A stretch of 64,000 nucleotides of DNA from Siphonodentalium dalli (GCA_032622095.1 CP136062.1:18419739-18483738), one strand, 5' to 3'; positions 1 through 13,030 are shown, numbered from the stretch's first letter. The notes: a model not told the origin generated them from the letters alone. Translations and numbers: made by a program.

Positions 1-3000
1 TGTTCCCGATTAGGGATATTTCCCTCAGTGATAATCAACCAATCAGCAGCCAGAATTTTTTTTTATGCTGACTCGAGTTTCCCTACACAAATTCAAGAAA
101 AGTAACTCTATATAATTAGTTGTTTGTAACCTATATTTGAAAAGAAAATTGAAGTTTGATCGTGTAAACCGCGCCAATTTTACAAAAAAAGCTTTACCGT
201 GATACAATAGAAATATAGGAGTTATTGGACATCCTATTATCTCCCAGCGGTCATTTAACCCACATACCCCGTTTTAAAATTAACAATTTTTTTGGGGTAA
301 GAAATAACACCAGTAATAGAATCCTGATAAATCTGGAAGCGCAGTTTAGTAGAAAAGATACTAATGTCTCATGTTAGGCTTGTCATAGACATATATACTG
401 CACAGTGTCGCATGTCCCATGTCCATCCACTCACTAGTGGGGATATTATGACCACAAATGTGACCACACCCCAAATTCAGGGTTTTTCATCATAATTTAA
501 TTTGTAAAAACCGACTCGCGTGCATAACGCACACGATAGAAAGTAATATGTATAAGTTTTGAAAACTAGTCACGTACATCTACCATACGTTTTAAGGAAT
601 TTATCTAATTTTGAACAATACAATGTTTAATTGTATTTGAAATAGACCCCCCCCCCCCCCCTCAAAATTTCACCATCCGATGATGGTTTGGTTCAATGAT
701 AGGCGGATGTCCCTTTAAATTTCAGTACTTTTCAGGAGTTTGAGTCGAATTTCTATCAGAGAAACTTCCATCACCTCGACCGTGCTATTTTGAACATTAA
801 AGGTCCACCCATATGCACAAAATGGATGATTTTCAGAAAATTTCGCCTCCGGAAAAAGTTGAAGTTCCGGCGACAGAGGGTTAATAAATGTCTCGCATAA
901 TCTGAAAATGGGTCTGTAGGGCGTGAAAATATAATAACTCAACAAAACGAGTGAGTCTTTGTTTATCAGTGTTCCTAAATTCGCTGCCCTGAACGATATT
1001 TGAAAAATGTGATTTTTTTGCCTATAGGTTACCCACAACTAATTATTTTCCATAGGCGACAGTGTTAACTAAAAGTCCCGTCGGCCATGGCTTTGACCTA
1101 GTTGAACTTCTAGTGGTCAATTTTCCCTTAGAACGTCATCCTCTGCACCAGTATGTGACAACAAACGCGCCCTTTTCGGTATTTTTTTCAAACGATAATC
1201 TTGCATTTCCACAACTACCCCATTTACTGCAAAAAAATCAGCAGCATAAAAATACCCAGACCCCTTCCGTAACTTCTGGACGGCACCAGACTCTTCCTGG
1301 ACATCTAAACATACACGATCGCCATATTTACGTAGGCTATGATTTTCTGTTCCCGATTAGGGATATTTCCCTCAGTGATAATCAACCAATCAGCAGCCAG
1401 AATTTTTTTTTATGCTGACTCGAGTTTCCCTACACAAATTCAAGAAAAGTAACTCTATATAATTAGTTGTTTGTAACCTATATTTGAAAAGAAAATTGAA
1501 GTTTGATCGTGTAAACCGCGCCAATTTTACAAAAAAAGCTTTACCGTGATACAATAGAAATATAGGAGTTATTGGACATCCTATTATCTCCCAGCGGTCA
1601 TTTAACCCACATACCCCGTTTTAAAATTAACAATTTTTTTGGGGTAAGAAATAACACCAGTAATAGAATCCTGATAAATCTGGAAGCGCAGTTTAGTAGA
1701 AAAGATACTAATGTCTCATGTTAGGCTTGTCATAGACATATATACTGCACAGTGTCGCATGTCCCATGTCCATCCACTCACTAGTGGGGATATTATGACC
1801 ACAAATGTGACCACACCCCAAATTCAGGGTTTTTCATCATAATTTAATTTGTAAAAACCGACTCGCGTGCATAACGCACACGATAGAAAGTAATATGTAT
1901 AAGTTTTGAAAACTAGTCACGTACATCTACCATACGTTTTAAGGAATTTATCTAATTTTGAACAATACAATGTTTAATTGTATTTGAAATAGACCCCCCC
2001 CCCCCCCCCCCCCTCAAAATTTCACCATCCGATGATGGTTTGGTTCAATGATAGGCGGATGTCCCTTTAAATTTCAGTACTTTTCAGGAGTTTGAGTCGA
2101 ATTTCTATCAGAGAAACTTCCATCACCTCGACCGTGCTATTTTGAACATTAAAGGTCCACCCATATGCACAAAATGGATGATTTTCAGAAAATTTCGCCT
2201 CCGGAAAAAGTTGAAGTTCCGGCGACAGAGGGTTAATAAATGTCTCGCATAATCTGAAAATGGGTCTGTAGGGCGTGAAAATATAATAACTCAACAAAAC
2301 GAGTGAGTCTTTGTTTATCAGTGTTCCTAAATTCGCTGCCCTGAACGATATTTGAAAAATGTGATTTTTTTGCCTATAGGTTACCCACAACTAATTATTT
2401 TCCATAGGCGACAGTGTTAACTAAAAGTCCCGTCGGCCATGGCTTTGACCTAGTTGAACTTCTAGTGGTCAATTTTCCCTTAGAACGTCATCCTCTGCAC
2501 CAGTATGTGACAACAAACGCGCCCTTTTCGGTATTTTTTTCAAACGATAATCTTGCATTTCCACAACTACCCCATTTACTGCAAAAAAATCAGCAGCATA
2601 AAAATACCCAGACCCCTTCCGTAACTTCTGGACGGCACCAGACTCTTCCTGGACATCTAAACATACACGATCGCCATATTTACGTAGGCTATGATTTTCT
2701 GTTCCCGATTAGGGATATTTCCCTCAGTGATAATCAACCAATCAGCAGCCAGAATTTTTTTTTATGCTGACTCGAGTTTCCCTACACAAATTCAAGAAAA
2801 GTAACTCTATATAATTAGTTGTTTGTAACCTATATTTGAAAAGAAAATTGAAGTTTGATCGTGTAAACCGCGCCAATTTTACAAAAAAAGCTTTACCGTG
2901 ATACAATAGAAATATAGGAGTTATTGGACATCCTATTATCTCCCAGCGGTCATTTAACCCACATACCCCGTTTTAAAATTAACAATTTTTTTGGGGTAAG

Positions 3001-3344
3001 AAATAACACCAGTAATAGAATCCTGATAAATCTGGAAGCGCAGTTTAGTAGAAAAGATACTAATGTCTCATGTTAGGCTTGTCATAGACATATATACTGC
3101 ACAGTGTCGCATGTCCCATGTCCATCCACTCACTAGTGGGGATATTATGACCACAAATGTGACCACACCCCAAATTCAGGGTTTTTCATCATAATTTAAT
3201 TTGTAAAAACCGACTCGCGTGCATAACGCACACGATAGAAAGTAATATGTATAAGTTTTGAAAACTAGTCACGTACATCTACCATACGTTTTAAGGAATT
3301 TATCTAATTTTGAACAATACAATGTTTAATTGTATTTGAAATAG

Positions 3345-3378
<34 letters not shown>

Positions 3379-5542
3379 AAAATTTCACCATCCGATGATG
3401 GTTTGGTTCAATGATAGGCGGATGTCCCTTTAAATTTCAGTACTTTTCAGGAGTTTGAGTCGAATTTCTATCAGAGAAACTTCCATCACCTCGACCGTGC
3501 TATTTTGAACATTAAAGGTCCACCCATATGCACAAAATGGATGATTTTCAGAAAATTTCGCCTCCGGAAAAAGTTGAAGTTCCGGCGACAGAGGGTTAAT
3601 AAATGTCTCGCATAATCTGAAAATGGGTCTGTAGGGCGTGAAAATATAATAACTCAACAAAACGAGTGAGTCTTTGTTTATCAGTGTTCCTAAATTCGCT
3701 GCCCTGAACGATATTTGAAAAATGTGATTTTTTTGCCTATAGGTTACCCACAACTAATTATTTTCCATAGGCGACAGTGTTAACTAAAAGTCCCGTCGGC
3801 CATGGCTTTGACCTAGTTGAACTTCTAGTGGTCAATTTTCCCTTAGAACGTCATCCTCTGCACCAGTATGTGACAACAAACGCGCCCTTTTCGGTATTTT
3901 TTTCAAACGATAATCTTGCATTTCCACAACTACCCCATTTACTGCAAAAAAATCAGCAGCATAAAAATACCCAGACCCCTTCCGTAACTTCTGGACGGCA
4001 CCAGACTCTTCCTGGACATCTAAACATACACGATCGCCATATTTACGTAGGCTATGATTTTCTGTTCCCGATTAGGGATATTTCCCTCAGTGATAATCAA
4101 CCAATCAGCAGCCAGAATTTTTTTTTATGCTGACTCGAGTTTCCCTACACAAATTCAAGAAAAGTAACTCTATATAATTAGTTGTTTGTAACCTATATTT
4201 GAAAAGAAAATTGAAGTTTGATCGTGTAAACCGCGCCAATTTTACAAAAAAAGCTTTACCGTGATACAATAGAAATATAGGAGTTATTGGACATCCTATT
4301 ATCTCCCAGCGGTCATTTAACCCACATACCCCGTTTTAAAATTAACAATTTTTTTGGGGTAAGAAATAACACCAGTAATAGAATCCTGATAAATCTGGAA
4401 GCGCAGTTTAGTAGAAAAGATACTAATGTCTCATGTTAGGCTTGTCATAGACATATATACTGCACAGTGTCGCATGTCCCATGTCCATCCACTCACTAGT
4501 GGGGATATTATGACCACAAATGTGACCACACCCCAAATTCAGGGTTTTTCATCATAATTTAATTTGTAAAAACCGACTCGCGTGCATAACGCACACGATA
4601 GAAAGTAATATGTATAAGTTTTGAAAACTAGTCACGTACATCTACCATACGTTTTAAGGAATTTATCTAATTTTGAACAATACAATGTTTAATTGTATTT
4701 GAAATAGACCCCCCCCCCCCCTCAAAATTTCACCATCCGATGATGGTTTGGTTCAATGATAGGCGGATGTCCCTTTAAATTTCAGTACTTTTCAGGAGTT
4801 TGAGTCGAATTTCTATCAGAGAAACTTCCATCACCTCGACCGTGCTATTTTGAACATTAAAGGTCCACCCATATGCACAAAATGGATGATTTTCAGAAAA
4901 TTTCGCCTCCGAAAAAAGTTGAAGTTCCGGCGACAGAGGGTTAATAAATGTCTCGCATAATCTGAAAATGGGTCTGTAGGGCGTGAAAATATAATAACTC
5001 AACAAAACGAGTGAGTCTTTGTTTATCAGTGTTCCTAAATTCGCTGCCCTGAACGATATTTGAAAAATGTGATTTTTTTGCCTATAGGTTACCCACAACT
5101 AATTATTTTCCATAGGCGACAGTGTTAACTAAAAGTCCCGTCGGCCATGGCTTTGACCTAGTTGAACTTCTAGTGGTCAATTTTCCCTTAGAACGTCATC
5201 CTCTGCACCAGTATGTGACAACAAACGCGCCCTTTTCGGTATTTTTTTCAAACGATAATCTTGCATTTCCACAACTACCCCATTTACTGCAAAAAAATCA
5301 GCAGCATAAAAATACCCAGACCCCTTCCGTAACTTCTGGACGGCACCAGACTCTTCCTGGACATCTAAACATACACGATCGCCATATTTACGTAGGCTAT
5401 GATTTTCTGTTCCCGATTAGGGATATTTCCCTCAGTGATAATCAACCAATCAGCAGCCAGAATTTTTTTTTATGCTGACTCGAGTTTCCCTACACAAATT
5501 CAAGAAAAGTAACTCTATATAATTAGTTGTTTGTAACCTATA
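1..5542. repeat. Tandem satellite array, about 1.35-kb unit, 4.1 copies
   Basis: Position 1 matches 1348 and the same text recurs with offsets of 1352, 1363 and 1345 between later copies. Every unit is 1332 bp plus a poly-C run of 15, 20, 31 or 13 bases (near 646, 1994, 3346 and 4709), so copies differ almost only in that run. One substitution is visible in copy 4 (near 4912). Homology stops at 5542; the left edge lies outside the window. Each unit holds an open frame of 107 codons (minus) and one of 118 codons (plus), but they match nothing I recognise and are identical simply because the DNA is. Best read as a young, homogenised satellite or recent tandem amplification. Confidence 0.95.
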
Positions 5543-5720
5543 AGGAAGACCGGGTTATAGCTCTACCCAGCCCGACGTTGTCCGGGCTATTCAAAAACCA
5601 AATTTCAAGTCGATAGCTCTACCCGTTTCCGAGATCTGGTCTGTGCATGCGCGAAGCTGGCATCGCACGGGCTCGACGACCCGATAAAATTCGTATCCGG
5701 GGCAAGATACTGTGATAAAA
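5543..5720 (+). repeat. Interspersed repeat module abutting the satellite
   Basis: Carries CCCGACGTTGTCCGGGC followed by the AATTTCAAGTCGATAGCTC module that recurs eight times in the window (5600, 6998, 7119, 7372, 7494, 7744, 7859, 7982). It begins directly where the satellite homology ends, so it may mark the array junction. Bases 5721-5960 after it are AT-rich with nothing recognisable. Confidence 0.6.
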
Positions 5721-5968
5721 TTACCTCATTGCCGCTTCTTCTAATTTCGTGTGTACATCTTTTCAGCTATTTGTTTAAAGCATATGCTACTTTATGGCTT
5801 AATTTCATGTTATACTTTTCAAAATAGTAATCTGCTTCTTGTTCCTTACAAAATTTACTTTCTTCAATAGCTTGTTTGTCATATTTTTCTATTTTTATTT
5901 CGTATTTTTATATTTCAAATTTTCGTGGTAGTTTTTCCCGGACAGAAGATCTAAGAAAGAAGCGTTTT

Positions 5969-6132
5969 GATTGGTTGTTTCTCTCGGGTGGTGGTATCGC
6001 CCATTCTAACTCATTTCGCGTTGCCTGATTGGTTAGAATGGAATAATCCACCCAGAGAACGCCAATCCGCTTCTTGCTTGTCTTCTTTTCGGGTATATAA
6101 GGTGGTAATATTTTTCTAAATCTTCGTTCAGT
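5969..6132 (+). promoter_or_regulatory. Putative Pol II promoter with CCAAT boxes, TATA box and initiator
   Basis: Two inverted CCAAT boxes (GATTGG at 5969 and 6027) and one direct box (CCAATC at 6062) precede TATATAAGG at 6094-6102 and an initiator-like TTCAGT at 6127-6132. The spacing from TATA to initiator, about 30-35 bp, is normal for RNA polymerase II. The next ATG, near 6146, opens only 12 codons, and no long frame follows. It may drive a non-coding RNA, an exon outside my recognition, or be the terminal promoter of a mobile element. Confidence 0.45.
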
Positions 6133-6235
6133 TGTTCAGGAATCAATGGGTAGATTTATTCGCCCAACCATCTTCTTGATATGAACCATCGCGACTTCTA
6201 ACTTAAATTATGGATTTCATTTTCTAAATTTCTAA

Positions 6236-6660
6236 ATTAAACTTATTAAAGTGGCCCCACTAAATTTATAACACTAAACGCTCTTCAATTTGCTCACTTC
6301 TTAAAGTGAACCCTCTGAATTGTTGGCACTATATAAACACTCTTTAAATATGCTCACTCTTAAAGTGACCCTTCTGAATTACTATATAAACGCTCTTTAA
6401 ATATGCTGATTATTTAAAGTGCCCCACACCTTTGAATTTATGACTCTGAACGCCCTTTAAATATTATTTCAATGTGATTTAAAGTGACCCCTCTGAATGA
6501 ATTATTCTCTCAACACACTTTACATATCATTATTTAAAGTGAAACCTATGTTGATATGGCTTTAAAAGCTCTTTAAATATGTCAATTAATGTGACACTTC
6601 TGATTATTTAGTAACCTATTTAATATACTAGTACCCTTTAAATATGATTAAAGCAGCTCG
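6236..6660. repeat. Degenerate tandem repeat, about 60-70 bp unit
   Basis: The pair TTAAAGTGACCC...CTGAAT and CTCTTTAAATATGCTCA recurs about six times with drift. Lies just downstream of the promoter-like cluster. Bases 6661-6985 after it are AT-rich with no recognisable feature. Confidence 0.6.
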
Positions 6661-6985
6661 TTGTAATCACTCAGTTGATCTTAAAGAGACACATCTTAAT
6701 TTTTTGTAGTTATTCCTGACACTTTTGAAACGTGTCAGCCTATGGATCTTATAATTATATTATCTAAGACAGAATTTATATTACTTTATAATGGATACTG
6801 AAATATATAGTCATGGCCACAACGTGAAATATTAAGTCCTAGTCAGTTATTATACAATTGTTATACTGTTAAAGTTGATATTTAAAGTTGGAATTATGAT
6901 ATATATAAAGAATAAATAATCAACTTCTATTTAGCTGTTGTGTCAGTTAATTATCCACCAGCACTGTCCGGACCTGTTACAATAC

Positions 6986-8190
6986 ATTCACATACCAAAT
7001 TTCAAGTCGATAGCTCCACCCGTTTCCGAGATCTCGTCTGCGCATGCACGAAGCTGGCGTCGCATGGGCTCGGCGACCCGATAAAATTCGTATCCGGGGC
7101 AAGATACATTCACATAGCAAATTTCAAGTCGATAGCTCCACCCGTTTCCGAGATCTCGTCTGCGCATGCACGAAGCGGGCGCCGCACGGGCTCGCCAATA
7201 CGACAACGACGACCGCCTGCAAACACGTACCAAGTTTCGTCCCGATCAGTCGAGAATCGTAGATTTGTATAAATGACATACAGACAAACATACAGACAGA
7301 CAAACAGAGGTCTTCAAAATATATATGAGACTAGCCGATGAGCCCGACGTTGTCCGGGCTATTCAAAAACCAAATTTCAAGTCGATAGCTCCACCCGTTT
7401 CCGAGATCTGGTCTGCGCATGCGCGAAGCTGGCGTCGCATGGGCTCGGCGACCCGATAAAATTTGTATCCGGGGCAAGATACATTCACATAGCAAATTTC
7501 AAGTCGATAGCTCCACCCGTTTCCCATATCTCGTCTGCGCATGCGCGAAGCGTGCGCCGCACGGGCTCGCCAATACGATGTTGACGATCGCCTGGTCAAA
7601 CTACACACACGTACCAAGTTTCGTCCCGATCGGTCGAGAATCGTAGATTTGTATCAATCACATACATACAGACAGAGACAGGTCTTCAAAATATATAGGA
7701 GACTAGCCGATGAGACCGACGTTGTCCGGGCTATTCAAAAACCAAATTTCAAGTCGATAGCTCTACCCGCTTCGGAGATCTGGTCTGCGCGAAGCTGGTG
7801 TCGCACGGGCTCGGCGACCCGATAAAATTTGTATCCGGGGCAAGATACATTCACATAGCAAATTTCAAGTCGATAGCTCCACCCGTTTCCGATATCTCGT
7901 CTGCGCATGCGCGAAGCTTGCGTCGCACGGGCTCGGCGACCCGATAAAATTTGTATCTGGGGCAAGATACATTCACATAGCAAATTTCAAGTCGATAGCT
8001 CCACCCGTTTCCGAGATCTCGTCTGCGCATGCGCTGCACGGGCGTCGCACGGGCTCGCCAATTCGACAACGATGACCGCCTGGTCAAACTACACGCACAT
8101 ACCAAGTTTCGTCCCGATCGGTCGAGACGTAGATTTGTATAAATGACAGACATACAGACAAACAGAGGTCTTCAAAATATATATGAGATT
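6986..8190 (+). repeat. Clustered interspersed repeat units with AGACAGACA tails
   Basis: Three composite units, each made of one to three copies of a 110-120-bp module (AATTTCAAGTCGATAGCTCC, then a CGTCTGCGCATGCGCGAAGC stretch) and closed by CCAAGTTTCGTCCCGATC and a run of ACAGACA before TCTTCAAAATATATA. Units begin with GACTAGCCGATGAGCCCGAC. The PyrPur-rich tail is typical of 3' ends of non-LTR retrotransposons or their SINEs; the class is inferred. Open frames across it are by-products of GC-rich repeat text. Confidence 0.7.
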
Positions 8191-8720
8191 AACTTTTAAA
8201 AGTTTAAATCTGGCCATGTAAACGTAGAGAGGTATAATGCTGGTGTCAAATCGCATAGACAAGGCAATGAGAGTATAAACTCTTTTTATATTATAGACAA
8301 ATGCTCTTTATATTATATTAACTTTTAAAATTTAAATCTGGCCATATAAACATACATGTACAGAGATATAGTGCAGGAGTCAAATCGCATGGGTGTCTCC
8401 AAAGATAAATTCATTTTGTCTATGTATATCCAACATAAGCTATGTATAAATCCCCCCTTCATCTTTTTCAAAATAGTTTTAACAGGCATGGCTCATTTTG
8501 AACATTGAATAGGTGTGAAATCGCATGGACAAGGCAATGAGAGAAGAAACTCTCTTTATATTATAGACAAATGCTCTTTATATTATATTAACTTTTAAAA
8601 TTTAAATCTGGCCATGTAAACATAGAGATATAGTGCAGGAGTCAAATCGCATGGGTGTCTCCAAAGATAAATTCATAAGCTATGTATAAATACCCCCTTC
8701 ATATTTTTCAAAATAGTTTT
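8190..8720. repeat. Direct repeats of about 90 bp, three copies
   Basis: The block starting TTAAATCTGGCCAT and running through AGTCAAATCGCATGGGTGTC occurs near 8200, 8325 and 8595 with small deletions. Class unknown. Bases 8721-9278 after it hold no gene; a partial copy of the neighbouring element's end (TGGGAAGCCATATTGACA) lies near 9220. Confidence 0.6.
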
Positions 8721-9278
8721 AACACTGAATAGTATATAATGGGTTTATGTAATATATGGGTACTCTGACCTTTACTGCAAAATATAATTAAACCCTCACA
8801 CTTAAAATGAACGTCTGCAGACCTTATAGAACTTATTCCAAAACCTGTGAAATTAGCTGTGTATCACTGCAGCTTCATTATCTCAAACCCATTAAAGGAT
8901 TAAGGGATTAGGACTTTTCTGCAGTGTGTCTACACAATAGATATCATTCTGATTCGTGAATGGCCTAATTAGCAACCATTCCAGGTGTGTGAAGTAATTG
9001 CTGGAGAGACATACCAGTGTATAATATCTTGAGAGTCACCTTCCCTGCATGTGGGTTGCGTGGTTTTTTCTTGGTTAACAGTGTGTGATCATGCAGGATG
9101 AAATGAATAATCCAAATTGTTTAGCCAAGTCACCTTAGATCGGTATGAAATGCCAATCAGGTAAGCACCAGAAAATCACAAAACAATTATTAACTAAATT
9201 TGTCAATACAGTTCAGCATCCTATGGGAAGCCATATTGACATTTAATAAATAATTTGGCATCCCAAGCATCCATACCC

Positions 9279-10127
9279 ATATGGGATGCCAAATTGACAT
9301 TTAATAAATAATTGAGCTTAAGCGCAATAAGGAATCCCTATGGGTATATGGGAAGCCATATACGGGAAGATCTAATTGCACTTGAATTAGTCAGAGCACT
9401 AGACCAATAAAACTTCAAAAAAAATTAAAGGAGGGGTTTGAAAATGGGTAAGGTACGTTTCGATGCCCTTCCCACTGAAAAAAAGAAGAAGTTATCTGTG
9501 TCTAGTCCAATAAAAAGTTTTGGGTAGGCAGGGGTAGGCACCTTTTTCTAGGGTAGGTAGGGAAACCCTAAACACAGGTATTTTTGTTTTGCCTAAGCGC
9601 AATAAGGAATCTCTTATTGCACTTAAGCGCAATAAGGAATATTCTTATTGCGCTTAAGTGCAATTAGATCTTCCCTTATTGCGCTTAAGTGCAATAAGGG
9701 ATTTTTAAGCGCAATAAAACATTCCTTATTGTGATCACCCCTCTGCAAATATTATAATTATCCTATATTTGCTCCACCCATTGTACCATGGACTACACCA
9801 TTTGAATTATAGGGAGTTTATGTAATGTGGCTCATTGCGCTTAAGCACAATAAGGAATATTCCTTATTGTGCTTAAGTGTAATTAGCTCTTATTGTGCTT
9901 AAGCGGAATAAGATATACCGTATTGCGCTTAAGCGCAATAAGATATTCCTTATTGCGCTTAAGTGCAATAAGATATTACTTATTGTGCTTAAGTGCAATA
10001 AGGAATTTCCTTATTGCGCTTTAATAAGCACAATCAGATCTTCCCTTATTGCGCTTAAGCACAATAAGGGATTCCTTATTGCGCTTAAGCTCAATTATTT
10101 ATTAAATGTCAATTTGGCTTCCCATAT
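9279..10127. mobile_element. Fold-back element with 60-bp terminal inverted repeats
   Basis: Bases 9279-9338 are the reverse complement of 10068-10127 with a single mismatch. The interior (about 9590-10095) is a run of short palindromes of the form TTATTGCGCTTAAGCGCAATAA in direct tandem, so the element can fold at two scales: as one long stem and as a row of small hairpins. No transposase frame is present. Target duplications are not clear. A related end occurs at about 9215-9255, suggesting nesting or a second copy. Class not determined. Confidence 0.85.
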
Positions 10128-11397
10128 ACCCATAGGTTACCCACATCAAATATGCGACAAAGATGTGCATGTACAACTGCATATTCTCTCATGTTGTGTC
10201 GCTGCTCAGCCACAACCCCCAACCACACTACCCTTACTACGCCATACATGTATAGCATATTTACCCCCACCCACAGATGATAAGATGATTCGGTTTCATT
10301 GTCGCGTAACGGTCTACCCGAGTGGCAACGAGTCATAAAGTCTGTAAAATAAACATGATTATAACAAATCGTTGATACGCCGTAGCGTGTCGTCCGGCAT
10401 TTGTGGTCTATATACAAACTCCCAAGCATGTTAATAGTAAACGAATATCCGATTAGCTGCATGCATGTGAACGGCAGCATTCACGTGGGTGTGATCAAGG
10501 CATCGCGTTATCATTCATTCACGTTATTGAGATCGCAAATCTGAATGCTGAGATGGATGTTCAATTAATTTCAATTGAAATACATTCATAATATAATATG
10601 CACACATTATTTCGAATATGTTATGGATTCATATTTCAGTTGACATTCGCAGTCCAATTGATCAGTCTCAGATACACATAAAAACACTCGAAAACTCATC
10701 AGAACTCCTTAAGTAATACGCATATTTACTGCACAGAAACTCGGCGTTTGGCGCATCTTCATCTGTGCCGTTCGCATCTTTCTGGACCGACAGTGGTCCC
10801 TTCATATCGCGCGGATATTGAGAATGACAAGGATTTATTAAATTCTGTCAAATCCTATGCTTCATTGACAGATTCAACTATATACCGGTATTTGTTTTGG
10901 AAGCGTGGAAGTCCAGGAACTATACTAGTGAATGGTTGTTCTCGAAAATTTGAGTGAGCAAAAGCAAAAACACCATTGAAAAAAATCGCCAAAAAAAAAT
11001 TAATGGTCTGATCTGGGAAAACTGATTGACAACTGGTGGATAAATACTCATGCTTCGTGTGGACATACACATACGATGCTCGATATCTGTATTACGGTGA
11101 GAAACAAACATATCCCCATATCATATATGTGAAAATGACTTTCCCATATTCTCGGTTTTGGCGATACCCTCGGTCTTGGCGATACCACGTACACGGGGGT
11201 GATTTTAGCGGATTTTGGATATATTATTCGGGAGATATTCCCGCATCCAATGACATAAAAATCGCTTGTCTACCAATTTCTTCTAGGTTCACCATTTTGT
11301 TCGCCTTCTCCGACTATACTAGAAGCCCTGACACTTATGTGCTCAGGTGACGTCACACGAAAATATGCAATGAGGTCAGCTCACTCAGCTGTTTGAA
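10128..11397. other. Unassigned sequence between repeats
   Basis: About 1.3 kb with no gene I can support. Short frames exist on both strands but show no domain, no consistent codon pattern and no splice context. Confidence 0.4.
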
Positions 11398-11686
11398 GGG
11401 GAAGGAAATTATTGCATAACGAAAAGGGATGTGCATTAACCCTTTCAGTACCAGGGGCCGATCTCATCACTCAGGGGAAGGAAATTATTGCATAACGAAA
11501 AGGGATGTGCATTAACCCTTTCAGTACCAGGGGCCGATCTCATCACTCAGGGGAAGGAAATTATTGCATAACGAAAAGGGATGTGCATTAACCCTTTCAG
11601 TACCAGGGGCCGATCTCATCACTCAGGGGAAGGAAATTATTGCATAACGAAAAGGGATGTGCATTAACCCTTTCAGTACCAAAGCT
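11398..11686. repeat. 76-bp tandem repeat, four copies
   Basis: GGGGAAGGAAATTATTGC starts at 11398, 11474, 11550 and 11626; copies are essentially identical. Each includes TTAACCCTTTCAGTACCAGG, the terminal sequence of the TTAA-type MITE family seen elsewhere in the window, so the array probably arose by amplifying a junction that contained a MITE end. Confidence 0.9.
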
Positions 11687-12199
11687 GTTCTCTGATCATG
11701 TGTAAAGTTTCAATGCAAATCTCAACACATGATTGGAGATATGGCGTCTCAAACTAATCCGTGCAAGCAATTACGGCGGTAAGTTGATGCCACCTTTTTA
11801 GAAGATATATTATCTCCCTTTATATTTTGTGACATCACGGTCTCACTTGGGTGTTTGCCTCTAAACTTTATTGCGTGTGATAGTCTGTTTTTAGATATGA
11901 AAAGTAAATAAAACAGCAGATTGGATGTTTGTTGGCGCAATAAATGATTAATATGGTGTGAATAAATTATAGTTTAATTCGCAAAAGAGTGTTTGGTTGT
12001 AATATTTGCACATATAGAAGTCATTTGAGTTTGGCCAAGATTGTCACATTCAAATGTTAAGCGACCATTAACTGGCCATAAATTAATCGGTCAAAATTAT
12101 AACGTAAATAATTGTGGCTTATAATACATGCACATGTGTGTATAATCTTCAATGGGTTGTGACTTTTAACCCTCCATGGTTGATATACTAAATATATTA

Positions 12200-12571
12200 A
12201 CGGCCTGATTCGCTCTTATATATGCGAGTCGACCATAGGTCGCCTCGCATATATAAGAGAATGCATTGGCCTAACAATTTTTCATCATTTGTTATTATTT
12301 TTTACAATGATTTACAATTTTAATTATTTTTTCTTATATACTCTTTCAGTGCCAGACTTATTTTGTAGGTTTAGTGCCAGGGAATCTTACGTTTTTCATG
12401 GGCATCAAAATTATTACTATGAATACTTGCGATAGTTTTGAGTTATAACATGCCCCTAAGGTTTTATCCAGTTTGTTTTTTAATTTGCTTCAGCATGGTT
12501 TTATTTTTTTAGGGCCGATTTTACAGACCGTAAATTAGGGCCGATGAGATCGGCCCCTGGCACTGAAAGGG
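12200..12571 (-). mobile_element. piggyBac-like MITE copy (TTAA end, hairpin core)
   Basis: The right end reads CCTGGCACTGAAAGGG followed by TTAA (12572-12575). The left part carries the 70-bp palindrome common to this family (about 12202-12270). The left terminal repeat is degraded: TTAA at 12166 is followed by CCCTCC only. Bases 11687-12199 before it hold nothing recognisable. Confidence 0.7.
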
Positions 12572-12689
12572 TTAAAGCTTTCTTTGAACCAATAACTACA
12601 TATTCCATGGCGTAGGTCATGTATATGCAATGACATGCCTATAATCATATATCAGATTATTTGCATGATGTCAATATCTTTTTTTTTAA

Positions 12690-12987
12690 CCCTTTCAGTG
12701 CCAGGGGCCGATCTCATCGGCCCTAATTTACGGTCTGTAAAATCGGCCCTAAAAAAAAACAATAAAAAAAAAAACAATTTAAATTTAAAAACAAACTGGA
12801 TAAAACCTTAGTGGCATGTTATAACTCAAAACTATCACCAAGTATTCATAGTAATAATTTTGATGCCCATGAAAAACTTAAGACTCCCTGGCACTAAACC
12901 AGACTAAACCTACAAAATAAGTCTGTTAAAGAATATAAGAAAAAATTATTAAAATTGTAAAAAAAAATAACAAATGATGAAAAATTG
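12690..12987 (+). mobile_element. Truncated piggyBac-like MITE
   Basis: Starts right after TTAA (12686-12689) with CCCTTTCAGTGCCAGG and follows the same internal text as the copy at 12200-12571 in opposite orientation. It stops where other copies enter the hairpin core. Confidence 0.7.
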
Positions 12988-13030
12988 TACTTTTATTAAA
13001 GCATGCACATCGCATTTAGATTCGAAGAGA

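Noticed and set aside
715-5478. Repeated 107- and 118-codon frames in the satellite
   Set aside because: They are identical because the DNA copies are recent; no domain, no signal peptide, and the two frames lie on opposite strands next to each other in low-complexity contexts.
6940-8153. Several 70-110-codon frames with Arg/Ser-rich peptides
   Set aside because: Produced by GC-rich repeat modules read in all frames; both strands give similar frames over the same text.
9895-10338. 147-codon frame with LKRNKI repeats
   Set aside because: Translation of the TTATTGCGCTTAAG palindrome array, whose spacing happens to keep one frame open.
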